This document shows positions 20,498-34,585 of a stretch of 64,000 bases of DNA, one piece after another. Position 1 is the stretch's first letter, and each line of letters starts with the position of its first letter. A program made the position numbers and the translations under genes. The notes under the pieces are model-generated. The model was not told the DNA's origin, ran no database searches, and saw only the letters and a list, made by a program, of their open reading frames with translations. The stretch spans positions 927,501-991,500 of the forward strand of contig JAJTWR010000228.1 of NCBI GenBank assembly GCA_021613335.1. Reading direction: 5' to 3'. The DNA is from Whitmania pigra (Eukaryota > Annelida > Clitellata > Hirudinida > Haemopidae).

Positions 20498-23400
20498 TCA
20501 ACGTGTCCTCACCCTCCACCTCAGGACGATGTAAGCAAAGACCCTGATGAAGACGAAGAATATGCACAGGTAGATGAAGTCCAGGTGGAATTCTGAGTCC
20601 TCCACATTCATGAAGGTGAGGAAAACCTTGGGGTTCTTGAAGTTTTGGCAATCAGTCACCAGGGTTCCCTTCTCAGACACCAACTCCTTCCTGTCAAAAC
20701 CATAGATTGCCTGAAGCACTCCCTCAAAAGAATACCTGCATAAACAATGTTTTGAATTAATTATTATTAAGTAACTTTACTAAAAATTGACATCCAATTC
20801 AGAACATTAAACCTCTCACCTGACATAGGATAGGTAAGAAAGCCAGCTCAGGTATTTTGGCATCGTGCCAAAGTTGACAAAGAAACCACTAAAGAGTAGT
20901 ATAGGGATGGCTGTAACGGGGCCAAGAAAAACTGACACCTAAAGAAATCACCAGTTAGTAAACAATTTTCACCATCATAACCATCATCACTAGAGCTGGG
21001 TTCAAGTAAGTAAGTACTTAAGTAAATTTTATACTTATTATTTACTTAAGTAATTTTTGGACGACTTTAAAATTATAAGTAATTTTTTCTTGTCAGTTTT
21101 TTGCGCGAAAAACTGGTAGTACTATAGATTAGATAGAAAAGGAATTGGGGAAAACACTTTCTCTGCTCTTGGGCATCAAAACTAGATGGAACTCATTGCT
21201 TAAGATTCTTGGAAGCCAGGACACCCATTGACAATACATTGATAGAGCTCAATCTAGGATCAAAATGCTTGACAGAGGATGAGGTTGCAGTTGTGAAAGA
21301 CTTGGCAGAAAGTCTAGAAATAATTGAGGCTGGTGCAACCGCTCTTTGTAGCCCTGATGTCACAATTTCAAAGAGTGAAAAGATTTTTGAGTATTTCACA
21401 GGAATTATTGACAGCTGTCAATGACAGAATTGAATCAAGGAGAAATAAAGAGATTTGTGGCCTTATGAGATATCTAGAGGCTCCAGACTGTTATGAGCAT
21501 GTGGTCGAGTTTTCACTCTTAAGTTATCCAAAGAAACGAGAGCTTGCCGAAGTGGCAAGAAATGTTCTTTCACAGCTTTTTCTCTGTGGTTCTATTACTG
21601 AGAGTGCTGAAAATTTTGAACATAACATCACTAAGGAACCCGTTATGAAAAAGTCCAAAGCAGAAGAGCTCAATGACATTTTATGCCAGCCAGAAGATCA
21701 ACATTTGGATTGTGCTCAAGAAAATATCTTGACACACATTAAGAAAGAAATGAAATTTTATGAAGCAACAAAGGAATGTCCCAAAATCTTGAAAAGCTTG
21801 AAATCTTGTCTAAACTCACTTCCACACTCCTCTGTTGAAGCAGAAGGGTGTTTCAATGCTGCTGGACTGTTTATTTTAAAGTTGAGGTCATGGTTAAGTG
21901 ATGAGATGATTGATTCTTTGTGCTTTGCACGCAGCTACTTTATCCGCAAATAATTTTTCTTTATAGATGATTAATAAATAAGGTAATTAAAATTCGGTAT
22001 AATGTCTCTAACTACTTTTAAAAAATTACTTAAATTACTTAATTACTCAAGTAATATTTTAAAAATTACTTGTTACTTAAGTATTTTATCAAGCTTGCTT
22101 GAACCCAGCACTGATCATCACCATAATCATCACCACAACCACCATCAACATCTTATCCACCTGGAGAGATGTGCCAGCTGCGATGAGGAAACCGAGTGAT
22201 TGCGCAACGAGTGCAGTCATGATGGAGAGTGAGAGGAACATGACGAACCGGAGAACTTCGTTCGGTTGGTCGGTCAACCAGTACACGATGCCGCAGTAGA
22301 TGATAGGGAATGTTATCTGCAGTCAAGAGGAAGTCACTGACGGCGACGATGATCACGATCACCATGGTGGTAGGTTATGATGATACTGGTGACCATATGT
22401 AACTTAGGTGATGATAAATAAATAAATAACTTATTATACAGTTATTATGATGACTAAGACAAAGCTAGCGCTGATGATGGTGGTGGTGATGACGGTACTG
22501 ACAGTTATGGTAACCAACCTGAAAGGGCAGGTCAGCCATAGTCTTGGCAAGGTAATAAGCCTTAAGGCTGTACCAATAGTTGAGGTGTTCTCTTATGAAC
22601 ACTGCCATCTCCATGGGAACTGGAAAAGGAAAATAAAAGACATAAAAGACAGGATGCTGTAGAAGATACGATGCACAAATCACAATTCAATAATTTAAAT
22701 CACATCGTCCCTCTGGAATCTCAACCTTACGACATTTAATTTTTTCCACATTAAATGCAACATTATGTTATTTGGCATTATATTATGCTAAGATGATATT
22801 AAGATGCCAGACCCACAGGTAAATATGCTCACAAGTGAATGCAAAGATACCGACAGGTGAACATAATATATATATATATATATATATATACTCACAGGTC
22901 ATTACAGTTGGCATGAGAGCGGTGAACATGAGGAAGAGCATGGAAAAGAACAAGAATCCAGCGTTGTTGTGGACCCTCGATGACTCGTTGCCGATGTTGT
23001 AGTACAAAACACCGATCAGGAAACCAATTACCAGGTGAGAGGCCAGTCTCAGACGGGTGAGGTTCTGATAAATAAATTCAAATGTAATGTAAAGAAGGTG
23101 ATAGCTTTAGGTGATAATATTATGAATTTAATTGTTGAAACTAATTAAGTATATAGATGCTTTATGACAGTGCAATACTTATAATATAGTAATTAGATTA
23201 TACTAATGAAACTCAATTCACATGTACTCAATAATACATATATATCGAACATAAATGGATAAACAGTAGGAGCCATGCATATTAATGAGCAGCAACACAT
23301 CAAACGTGGAGAAGCAACGTCATTGGTCACCGACCGTGTCCCTAATAATAGATTTGAACGTCCTCACGAAGAGAACACAGAACTGGGTGAAAAATGAAGT

Positions 23401-24589
23401 CGCAAAGACGTGGTCGTTGCCTTCTGCATCGTCCTAAAAAGACAAACAAGGTCAAGTCAGGTCGTTGATGAGCGCAACGATTCTGATTCGGGAGTTAACG
23501 ATGCTCATCAGAATTAGAATACAATCAACCGAGCAACAACAAGATGTCTCCTAATGTAACGTGCGCGTGCGCTCGTGCGCGACAAAGCAATTAAATGTAA
23601 CGACAAGAATATTGATTACTTCTTGTGTTGTGATGAACACTTCCTTACTGTTCCAGGTGCCATTCTGCTGACTGTCTGCCTCCGTGCCATCGTCCGATAG
23701 GATGGCCGTCTCCTTGGAGATTCAAGCAAGCAACTGCATCAGCATCATCACCCATCCAAAATAATTGCTATATCATGATCATCACCAGCCATTATCCACT
23801 TTCCTGACCACAATCTTAATTACCATAATTGCCCCAGCTCTCCTTGCACTATACCATATCATTTTCATTGTCATCATCACCACCTCCATCATCATCATTA
23901 TCACCATCATCACCTTTATGTGTCCTCCATTGATCTCCAACTGTTTGCACCAGTCGGGTCCTTCCCTGGTTGCGATGTCAGCACTTCCACCTATGATGAA
24001 GCTTCCACCACTACCACCGCCAGTTTCATGTCTTGGCACCCTGTTGTTCATCTTGTAGTTGTGTTGGAGGTAGCGATCGCAACGTCCGGACTTCACGGCC
24101 ACTGCCAGCTTCGGCACCATGTCTCCAAACTCTCCGCAGGCCACTTCGATGACTGAGAGTGACGACGATAAAAGTGTCTATTTTAGAGCTCTTTTTAAAT
24201 AAGCTTTGGCAGCTTTGCAATCTGAGATTACCGGCAATGAAAGATAATGACGCAATTAATGGTCGACATTACTTCAACATTCAATATGGTGAATCCTAAA
24301 GAAATCTATTAATAGGCAAAACAATTATCTATTAATAAACAACATCTAATAAACAAAACATTAATAAACAACATTAATAAACAAAACATCAACATTGAAT
24401 TGAAACCAATTGAGACCAACCAAAATCTGCAGGGTTGTGGTAAGGTGGGCAGATGAGATTCATGGTGCTCAGGTATGGAATCAATCCAGGTATGCTACCC
24501 TGGTAGATGCACTGACCCTCTGCCATCATGTACAACTGGATAATGGCAGAGACAACGTTACTGTACATGGTACATAATTTGTTATTTCA

Positions 24590-24625
<36 letters not shown>

Positions 24626-27220
24626 TATAGATTTTTCATTTGAAAATATTTCAAGTCTCCTTCTAGAACAATGTTTACAACTTCATGAATGTTTAAGAAA
24701 TAAAAACCACAGACCAAGGACATTATGTATTATAATAACACATACGTTTTTAAGTTACATGTTTATGTGTTTATGTATCTTGTATGGAGTCACAAACATC
24801 AATTTTATTGATACCAGTAATTGCTATAGCAATAATAACAATAATAATAGATAATAATAACAACATCAAGCAGATTTTTGAGGTCAACAGTCCACCATCA
24901 ATAGGATGTAACTGAGACATCCAGGTTAGCCATTATAAAATCATAAATTAAAATCACAAGACCAAAAACAACCACGGTAGGAGATGGACTGAATGAAGTG
25001 AATCGCAACTGATAGTAAAACAGTGCATTGGATTGATTGAAATGAATTGCAATTGATAGTAAAACAGTGCATTGGATTGATTGAAATGAATTGCAATTGA
25101 TAGTAAAACAGTGCATTCTTCTCAGGAATCAGGTAGGTGACAGTCAGTAAACACTGCAACATAACTTCAATTGGCATCTCATTAATATTAATGAGGCAGG
25201 CATATTTAAAGAATCTGTTTATAGATTGCAAAAAATGGACATTAAATAAACAAACAAAAACTGCAAAATGTTGATTGAGTGAGAAGTGAATCAAGAGCGC
25301 TTGAAGTTTCAACACAATGAAAACAGCAACAAATATTGAAACCACATACAAAAATTATAATAATGATAGCTGCAACAGCAGTGACAGCAGCAGCAACAAC
25401 AACAACTGACATAAAATAATAGTCAATAAATAACCCTAATGTTATTCAAAACCCAAAATCACCAGTGATGATTTAAAGCTGAATGAAGGTCCCCAAATGA
25501 AGGGAACTTTGAAATACCAATAAATTAGAATATTTAATGAGTTAGTCAAATCCAAAATTTAAAATAATTTTAATATAATAATAATAAAATAATAACAATA
25601 AAGTAATAATAAAGACATTTAAATTTAAAATAATAAAGACAAAAAATACCATCCAAATTAGTATTGTATCATAATTTAACAACAATCTGAATGCTAATCA
25701 TAGTGTATTAATTGAGTATTGATTAATTGGACTCACGAAGTCAAACATCTCGAAGATGCGAGCACTGGGCTGATGAATGGTGCAGATGATGTTCCTGCCC
25801 CCCTTCGACAAGGACTTCAAGAGAGCCACGCATTGGTAGCAAGACTGGCTGTCCAGGCCACTGCAACATGCATTCGTGAATTATTGAAGGAGTTTATTCT
25901 AGGAATAAGTGCATGATCATCAATTAACTGAATAATAAACTGAATGTGTTTGTATTTTAACATGTAATAAGAGAATGAGTGAACGGGAATGAATTGCGAA
26001 TTCGATGGTGCACGGACGTTTGAAGCATCAATTGACAATCATTTAATCCTCTCCAAACCTGGTTGGCTCATCAAAGAACATGACAGGAGGATTGTTGACC
26101 AGCTCGAGGGCAATGGACAACCTCTTCCTTTGACCTCCTGAAAGGTTGCATGCGTGCGTCTTCCTGGCAGTGTCCAAACTCAAGATGTTCAGAATTTTTG
26201 TCACCTGACAACAACAATATTGACAAACAAATATTTAACGAGTGTCGGAGGTAGCTGCAGGGATGCTTGATTGGCTAAATGCTCGAGCAGTGAACTGCAA
26301 TCGTTTTGAACCATGAATCAGGAAACAAAAATCATAAAAATGGTCTGTTTTTGTAGCGAATTCATCTCCATCGCATGAATTATGAGATCAATCGGGTCTT
26401 CAATGCAAGACATCCAAGGCCAAGCTCTCATTGTAGCAATGCTTGTCTCTCGTTTACTTAATTACTTGTCTTTCACTTACTTATTCCATCACACAACTTT
26501 AACCTCAGAAAAAATGTCCCTCATACCATTATTATTGTTATTGTTCTTGCTTATTATGCCACAACAAATGAAGATACAGAAATAAGATCATAAATTAAAA
26601 CAATAAATTCCGCACAAGTGAAAGAGACTAAATTAAAGCCAAGGATGCATGTGCTGGCTGGAAATGGTGCCACTTTGACAACCAATGGGAAGGAAGATTT
26701 GTGGGTCAAGCATGAGTCCACTAATTGGGACTTAATTAGTGGTTTGCACGTGATGCCGACGTGCAGAGTCTCAGTTCCATTAAAGAGGTCTTTAACCTTC
26801 CAATAGATTTCATTTGGCACTTAATGGTATCACTCGAATCACATAAAACAATCATTACCACCATGACAACAACAACATCATTTAAAAAAGAAGACATCTC
26901 ACAACTGCTTCCTTGTTCTTCCTGCTGAGTTTGTCAGAGAGTTTAAGATTGGCCGAGCACATCATCAGTTCGTGGACGGACAGGTTGGGGAGCAGATGGT
27001 CGTCCTGCGTGATGCGTTAATGTGTGTGCGTGTATTTATTAATGAACATTTCATAACTAAGTTCGAGTTAACCAGATTAGGATGTAAGTAACCTGCATGA
27101 TGTAGCAGGACTGCTTCCTAAAGGAACGACAGTCTCTGTGAGTCCCATTCACCAGGATGTCACCCTCAACTGATTTTGTCCTGTTTTCAAATGCAACATT
27201 TTATTTCAATATTATTGCTA

Positions 27221-27282
<62 letters not shown>

Positions 27283-27409
27283 GTTGTTGTTGTTGTTGTT
27301 ATCATCACCATCATCATCATTATTATTGCATGATTGCAGTTATAATTTGTTGTTAATAATAATAATAATAATTTTATTATAAATATAAAAAGACACTCAT
27401 AAGTACTTC

Positions 27410-27448
<39 letters not shown>

Positions 27449-27736
27449 CTACTAGGACATCATAATAATAATAGCAATAACGAAGGAAGTCAGTAGTGAT
27501 GAAGGTTTTTTATTGAAGAGATAAACGAAAGAACCTTACAGAATATTATTTTTACCCCAAAAATTACTTTTTCAAAAAACACCCAGATTTCCAAATAATA
27601 ATCCTAGAAACTCAGATTGGGTCCATTTTTTCAAAAAAAAGCCAAGATCTTGGCTTAAAAACCCAATGCTGGCAACCCTGATAATGACAATAATGACAAC
27701 AATAACAATAACAATAACAATAACAATAACAATAAC

Positions 27737-27793
<57 letters not shown>

Positions 27794-30356
27794 AGATTAT
27801 GATAAATAAACAAACAAGAGCCAGTGAGGAGGATGGCCCTGATGTAACTGTTACAGTCATGAAAGACCCAATTTATGATGATGATGATGATGATTATTAT
27901 TATTATTATACTATTATTGTTATTACTATTACTGTTATCATCATCACCATTATTATTATTATTTATTCTCATAAAAATGTGGAGAGGGTATTATTACTAA
28001 CCATTAATTGTTTTCCTATTTCAATGCACCATTAATAACTTCCATCATCAATTTCATCTCTGTTGTCTCAGAGCAACATCGCATCATCACCATCGCCATC
28101 ATCATCATCATCATCACTGCATTGGACTCATAACGTTCACAACTACATTTCAAAAACAAGCCACCTAAACAAAAGCACCTGTATCCTCCACCCACCTGTA
28201 TCCTGCCAAGAGGTTCATCAGGGAAGACTTCCCTGCACCACTCGGTCCCATGATCGCAGTCAGCTTTCCCGAGGAGAACTTGCCGGATATGCACTTCAGT
28301 ATCGTCTTGTAGCCTGCAATGGGTATGTGACTGGTTGGTGAATTGTTGAACTTTGAACTTGTGTTGGATGCTGAATGTTGGATGGTGAATTGTTGGATGG
28401 TGATTAGTTGTATTGTCAGATGGAAGGAAGGATCAATGAGGAGAGAAAAGTGAGATTGATCGATGGATGAATGATTAAATAAACCAACAGATAGGATGGA
28501 TGAAGTGAAGAAATAAAAAACAAATAAATGAGCTTCCGAATGATTTAATATGCAGACAAAGGAAACGCGAGATGCAGACGAAAAAAGAAACTTATAAAAT
28601 CAAGATGGACGCACTGGTCAACGAGACGAGAGGAGAGAACTAAAATTAGACACTGGATCATTATCAAGATCACCTACGCTGGAGTGACCTTTTACAAGAA
28701 ATAATTTTTAGAGCCATTTCTGATCAAATTGATCATTGTCAGGCGCTCATCATTATCGTCGCCTTCAACACCACAAAAAATCCCAACCACCACCATCATC
28801 ATCATCATCATCACCACCATTGCCACAGTCAGAATGACAATGAGGAATGTTCAAAAAAAAAGAACAAAGCGAATCGACACAAGCATAATATAAACATAAT
28901 TAACATATTCGACCGGTGCACGAGTCCTCGTCAAAGTACGCCTGCACCTCGCGAAGGAGGTCGTAGAGATAGTGATGTTAACGGAGAGTGAACGAAGCTG
29001 CTGAGAATTTTTTTCATTCTGCGCAGTCGAACCCAGGGCATTGGACGGGGTGGGAAATTATAAGAATAAATTTGTACTCATTTGTACACTAACGAACTCT
29101 GAACTAAAGATTTCTAATCAAATAATTTCCGATTATAATTTAATATATTATTATTATCATCATCTCTCCAGCACCGGCGCTGGACATCAGCACATTGATT
29201 ATCAGCATCACCAACAACATTACCATTATCGTCACCACCATCATCGTCGTCGTCGTCGTCATCGTCATCATCACTATCATCATCATCATCATCATCATCA
29301 CCATCACCATCACCATCATCATCATCATCACCATCACCATCATCATCATCATCATCGTCACATTCATCTCATATTCATAACGCATTGAAATTCCCATGTT
29401 GCATTCAAACACGAATAACCGCAAGCATAACACATGGTCATTACATCATCACCATAGCAATCATTGATTACAATGATGATGATGGCTGAGATAATTACTA
29501 CGGTGTCGACAATATAGATAATTTCAACAACGACGTCGATGATGACGACGACGTCGACGACGACGATGATGATGATGATGATTAATTCAATGAACTTCAA
29601 AGAAGCTATCAGACCTGACTCTTAATCCGAGAGGTGTTTCATCACCCAAGCGTCATCATGAAAACGTGATGATGATGATGATAGTTACAACCAAGATCAT
29701 CCTCATCATCATCATCGACATTTGCCATACGGTCGCGGTAATTAATCGCTAGTCAACGTTAAGAAATGAGTGTACGACTGAATGCATGGACGCATGAATG
29801 AGCTTATGATGAGCGAATTCACGGACGAATGAATGATTATAATTAATTATTTACATAGAAGAAACATTTGTAAAACTAGAAATAATTGCTTATGACATCT
29901 GACAATAACAAACAACTTTAGTTACGTAAGGCTATGAAGATGGCGGTGATGATAGTGATGTCGGTGCCAAGTGATGACAAGTCACGTGTTATACTCACTA
30001 GCCTGACAGTCCCAGAAGTTCCTGAGGCTTACTGAAAGGAAAAAAGAGTCAGCATTATCATAAAATATTCGTAATTCAATTTAATTAGCATATCATCATC
30101 ATCATCATCGTCATAACCTGTTCAGTAATATATCTTGTACGCTCATTTAAGTTATTGATTTACAATAATAATCGTAATCATTTTAATATAAAGATGGGAG
30201 AGCAGCTAAGGGTTTGATGATGATCATCATCATCACACCCACAATCATAATCATTATCATCACATCCTCAAATGAGATGACGAATAAGAGAGATGACCCA
30301 GCCAAATGGGGCTAGCTGTATCAGTATCTCTAGCGATGAGTTGTTGCTAATGAGGT

Positions 30357-30389
<33 letters not shown>

Positions 30390-33058
30390 CGATGACGACG
30401 ACGACGACGATGATGATGATAATGGATGCAAGGATAGCGGTGATGCTAACGATGGTTGCAAGGATAGCGATGATGATAATGACGTTGCTATAAAAACTAA
30501 TAATTAAGCTCAAATTCACTTTTAAGCTGTATCCTCTTAAAGTAGTCTCAAGCGTCACCTTTGTCTTGCATCAACCTTCAAATCTTCAGATATTTTACTT
30601 AATGGCCTAATTAATCTGTGCTCCGTTAGTCGCAAAATATAAAATCCGTCCACAAAAACATATTTTCAATGAAAATATTTAGATTTTCTGGACCAGGCTT
30701 TCTGCTGATGTTGGCCATCACCAGTGGTAATGAATTACTACCTCAGGCATCTGTTGATGAGTGATTTCTGAGAATTTACAGTTCTCGAGGGAATGATTTT
30801 TAATTGTTTAATTATAATAACATTTAATTATTAACGTTTTTAATTAGTATCGCTATTCATTTATATCATGAAAATTACATTGCTTCATCATAATTGTCTT
30901 TGCTTAAGTTACCAATAAACTCAAAAATCACAAACACAACAACATTTGAACCAATGTTGACTTGTTCTGAATCATCAGCTTAAAACATTTTGGCACATTC
31001 ATCAAATCAAGCATTTTTTCCTGCATCACTGAAGCTTGTCTCTGATAAATTAAAAATGATGAAAACATGACTATCAAATTTATTTGGATATTAAATATAT
31101 AATTTAGATTACCACAACTACATGCATTGCTAAGGTAACCATGATGACAACTGAGCTTAACTCTTGTCATACGAAATATGGTGAACAGACTATAGGACAC
31201 ATGGCCAATTGCTCACAATTGAACATAAATGTCAATTTAAAGGGAAATGGGTATGGGACACGTGTCCCTGGCAGAGGAACTACTTAATTAGTTAATACTT
31301 AACCAATTAATACCTAAATAATAATTAATAAATACCTAAATAATTAATACTTAAATGAAGACAACAGAATTCCTCGTCTTTGGTCATTATCAAGCATTAA
31401 TCAAACACAAACAAGAGGCTTGCAGTTTGACAATTAACGCATTTTTGAATTAACAGGAGTTCTGGTTTGTTGTATTAAAAAATAATCACCTAATAAAAAT
31501 ATTTCTTAATCAAATAAAGCAATTGAAGGTAATAACAATAATACAGGCTGACATTTAGTTGTATGCAACATGTGGCAAGAGAGAGTGTGTACATTAAAAA
31601 ATTGCACTGAAATCGATCTGCCAATGCACTCAGAAACGTTTTACATCCAATACAGCCCTTCTTTAATGTTTTTCTGTTATTAAATATTTTATTTGCAACA
31701 AATCCAATGAGATGCTTTTTTGATGAAAGTCCAATCCAAAATGCTTTTATGGCATCTTTTTAAGCAGTTTCATAATTTTTTACATTCCAATGAAGTTTTT
31801 ATAAATGAAATATTATTGTTATTATTATTATAATTACATATTCTATACTATATGAATAAATATATACTAAAATAATTAGATATTGTAATTAATATTATTT
31901 TAATTATAACTATTGTTCCAGCATCTTTAATTGCGAAATATAATTTAAAATGCCTCCATCCTGCCTGAGAAATAAAGCTGAGATTAAAAAAATTCATCCA
32001 GGGAAGACTCACAAGAAAAAAGTTTTCAAAGAAATTCTGAGTAGGAATTTTCAATTCAATTAAAATATATATTTTCAAATCATCAAATAACAAAAGTAAA
32101 AGTTCATGTTGGGGTGCCTGTTGAAATTGAATGTTCCACGAGAATTAGCAACTTTGTGCAACTAATTGTTGTCGTTGTAATATCCTTATTTAGCTTAAAT
32201 TAATGTTATCATCATAGTCATCGCCATCGTCATCAGGATCACAACAAGGTTATTCTAAAAAAAAAAGAACCACTCAATGACAATTCACATCATTAATTAC
32301 CAGACTCAAACAAAAATTTGAATGACAAAATTTCTTGTTAACAAATTCATTCGTTTGAAACAGTGATGACTGCTGTCATTAACATGAATTCCTTGAATGT
32401 ACTTAAAACAAAGTTTACCATCTGTTACATTGTCCAGAACATGTGATTCACTAACATATTAAATGATAAATAAATAATCATAAAAACACATACATCCATG
32501 CAAACATACAAGCACATTTAAACATGCTACATGCACAGTTACATTCAAACTCTTGTTCCAAATTAATTCTAGGCCAAATAGCAGCTGCTCCTACTAGGAA
32601 TACCAATAAAAAAGAACTGCTGGGGTTTTTTATTATGCCAAAAATTATGAACTAGGACTGAGTGGAATCTTCAGTTCCAAACCTTATTATGAATTTTCTT
32701 GATGTGCAATTGCTTGAAACAATGAAGCGTCACCCCAAAAAACTAAAGCAATAATAACCTGACGTCTCCACAGATAACAAAAGAATACGATGGAAACTTA
32801 AAGATTTCACTCACATTTTTTCCGTCCTTCGGAGACAGAATAGGTAAGATTCTTGAATTCTATATTGATGGCTCTGTTCGGAGGCAGGCATTCCATACCC
32901 ACCTCGTTCGACAACAGAGTGGACGAATCGAGGGTCTTCATGGATCGCGACACCCCATCTTCTCCTACAAGGTATTGGCCAGGAGGGACAAATTTTCCGC
33001 CTTGGGCGCTGGTTTTTATCAGAGGAACTTGGACTTGTATGGAGAGGAGTTCAGCCAT
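20498..33058 (-). CDS. ABCG1: ABCG1/ABCG4-type half-transporter, 15 exons
   Basis: Exons in transcript order: 33058-32815, 28313-28196, 27180-27093, 27004-26903, 26204-26059, 25860-25737, 24535-24421, 24152-23914, 23712-23649, 23423-23335, 23064-22896, 22619-22519, 22316-22161, 20938-20820, 20735-20498. They total 2112 bp (703 aa) and every junction keeps phase. Landmarks: Walker [24 protein letters not shown], signature [10 protein letters not shown], Walker [13 protein letters not shown], then IHQPSA; six C-terminal membrane spans including [19 protein letters not shown] and [20 protein letters not shown]; ending DFIYL...[13 protein letters not shown]1/4 are dimeric sterol/phospholipid exporters of plasma and endosomal membranes; the same role is inferred here. 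Large introns hold a hAT element, microsatellites and a segment duplicated in block B. Some donors are weak (GTCGGT at 23334), and a phase-neutral 33-nt candidate exon lies in intron 1. Confidence 0.93.
20991..22113 (+). mobile_element. hAT DNA transposon with perfect 8-bp target duplication
   Basis: The 1,123-bp element runs from TAGAGCTGGGTTCAAG to its inverted partner CTTGAACCCAGCACTG. The perfect duplication ATCATCAC flanks it (20983-20990, 22114-22121). TIRs with AGTACTTAAGTAA-type subterminal repeats extend about 80 bp. The interior codes on the plus strand for a transposase C-terminus: 21209-21424 and, after a frame shift, 21324-21953, ending in the hAT dimerisation motif ([29 protein letters not shown]). 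The N-terminal DDE part is deleted, so it is non-autonomous. It sits in the ABCG1-like intron between exons 13 and 14. Confidence 0.95.
22866..22890. repeat. (TA)n microsatellite
   Basis: An uninterrupted TA run directly at the 3' side of the exon 11 donor of the ABCG1-like gene. Confidence 0.9.
25001..25115. repeat. 53-bp minisatellite
   Basis: About 2.2 copies of a unit containing ATTGCAATTGATAGTAAAAC and AGTGCATTGGATTGATTGAA, in an ABCG1-like intron. Confidence 0.9.
27215..27446. repeat. (ATT)n/(GTT)n microsatellite cluster
   Basis: Long ATT runs (27225-27280), GTT (27280-27300), CATCAT, AATAAT and a second ATT block (27413-27446), in an ABCG1-like intron. Confidence 0.95.
27690..27975. 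repeat. (AACAAT)n/(AAT)n/(ATG)n microsatellite cluster
   Basis: AACAAT units pass into about 22 AAT units and later a GAT and ATT run. In-phase reading produces spurious poly-amino-acid frames on both strands. Confidence 0.95.
28317..32814 (-). other. Large first intron of the ABCG1-like gene
   Basis: It holds CAT/GAT microsatellites (29238-29360, 29535-29580, 30355-30420), a candidate 33-nt exon at 29999-30031, and at 31190-32100 the sequence duplicated as 43403-45463 in block B. No other gene is recognised. Confidence 0.6.
29999..30031 (-). other. Candidate 33-nt cassette exon of the ABCG1-like gene
   Basis: CTTTTTTCCTTTCAG precedes it and GTGAGTAT follows it, both strong. Its length is a multiple of three and phase 1 fits between exon 1 and exon 2. 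Inclusion would insert 11 residues ([11 protein letters not shown]) just before the first NBD strand, where vertebrate ABCG1 also has a variable Trp-containing segment. Confidence 0.45.
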
Positions 33059-33716
33059 CGAAGCAGATTATTTCACATTCGGAGACAAAGAAATATTATT
33101 CTCAAAGCAATTGCGTGTCTAAAGCGCAGCAGAAGACTTAATTCAAATTTTGTCGTAACAGTTATACGATACGTTAAACAAAACCAAGCCTAACCAAGAC
33201 GAGACATCAATTGAAATTATAATATCAGATAATTACTTACAAAATATTTTTACTATTATTATTGCGCATACATCGTGAACGACGCTCCTATCTCATCTTC
33301 CTCAGCAACAACTCTCGCTACGGACTTTATACCTCGCCATTACAGTCGCATACAGCGCAGCATATTTCGTACGCCGGAGAGAATTTGCATATTTTAGCAC
33401 TTTAAAAAATAGAATTTAATATATCTATTAACAGTTATTAAGAACAAATTATTTAACCACCCCAAAGAATCAACCCATAACTTCCTCCTAATTATTAATT
33501 ACGATATAAACATCTCTGGGCTACTTTTTAAAACAGCTTTTAGGTTCTCTTTAAATGTGAATTTATGTTTATTTTTTAAACTTTAGACCAATTCAGTTTT
33601 TATGGAGATATCAACCTGCAAAGGAAGCTTTATTGAAAAAGTTAGAAGAAAAGGTTACAAACTCATCGATCGTTCTTTCTCGTGTGATGAGACAACTCAA
33701 AATCGAGGCTCTAAGA
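33059..33716. other. Upstream flank of the ABCG1-like gene
   Basis: 33265-33390 is less AT-rich than its surroundings and is the best place for the promoter/5' UTR. No core promoter element could be assigned. Confidence 0.4.
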
Positions 33717-34577
33717 CAGGGGTTCCCAACCTAGGAGCAATGTCTCCCTAGGGGAGCCGTGAAGGGGGTCCAGGGGAGCCGTGGAAAATCAGCATAAAAA
33801 AATGTCAAAAGTATTTTTAAACTAACTTTTTAAAAAATCCGAGAATAATATTTATGCATAGGTAACGAGCATGGAGCAGAGTTTATGATAAAGAACAGGA
33901 AAGTGTCAATTTTAGCAAAAAATTTAAAAAACACAGCCGACTAATGGTACTGCAGATTGAGGTGTCCATGTTCTTACAAGAGAAACAGAGTGACCTTGAA
34001 AGTATATTTTGTTTGCCAGAATTCAGCCTATCGCTGGCATATTTGGCTGACATTTTCACCAATTTAAATGAGCTTAACAGTAAGGTTCGGGGTCCTAACA
34101 TGACTGTTATTGATGCTGGTGAGAAACTAGGCTCATTTCTGGAGAAGCTGCTCCTGTGGATCAGAAGAGTGGAGAATAACAACTTTGCCAATTTTGCAAG
34201 ATTAGAAGAGTCTCTGCAACCCAGTCTGGATGCTGCTGGCACCACACCAGCTTCTCTTAAAGGCGACATTTTGGCTCACCTAGGAACTCTGATGGCATCA
34301 TTTCATGACTACTTTATTACAAAAGAGTTGCAGCCCCATGATGCCTGGGCCAGGAATCCATTTTTGATCAATTTGGAAAGTGTGGATGATCAGGACTTGG
34401 CCAAAGATGATCTCATTGATCTGAGGCACAAAGAGTTGCTAAAGAGGGAGTTTCAGGTCAAGAGTTTGGCTAACTTTTGGTGCTCCATGATGATACCATA
34501 CTCAGTTCTATCCAAAAGAGCCATCACATCCATCATTCTTTTTGTGACAACCTACCTCTGTGAAGCTGGAGGTTAGA
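33717..34577 (+). mobile_element. hAT element (ZBED5/SCAND3-like transposase), internally deleted
   Basis: Begins with the Charlie/buster-type end CAGGGGTTCCCAACCT at 33717. The frame 33944-34576 (210 codons) matches the C-terminal half of hAT transposases of the ZBED5/SCAND3 group (FLQEKQSDLESIF..., LAYLADIFTNLNELN). The N-terminal catalytic part is missing. The 8-mers CTCTAAGA (33709-33716) and GTCTAAGA (34578-34585) differ at one base and could be a decayed target duplication, though no matching right TIR is visible. Confidence 0.75.
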
Positions 34578-34585
34578 GTCTAAGA

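Noticed and set aside
27176..27382. Poly-Leu, poly-Ile, poly-His and poly-Met frames (27.2-30.5 kb, 51.4-52.0 kb, 62.8 kb)
   Set aside because: Products of reading trinucleotide microsatellites in phase; no coding evidence.
28917..28985. Coding-like stretch on the minus strand in ABCG1-like intron 1 ([17 protein letters not shown])
   Set aside because: About 23 open codons with higher GC, but no good donor and no place in the ABCG1 family. Kept only as a curiosity.
29238..29360. Possible CRISPR-like or regular short repeat array
   Set aside because: Pure CAT/CAC trinucleotide microsatellite with no spacers; the genome is eukaryotic.
33709..34585. CTCTAAGA/GTCTAAGA as a target duplication of the hAT at 33717
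   Set aside because: One mismatch and no right TIR next to the second copy, so the claim is left open rather than made.
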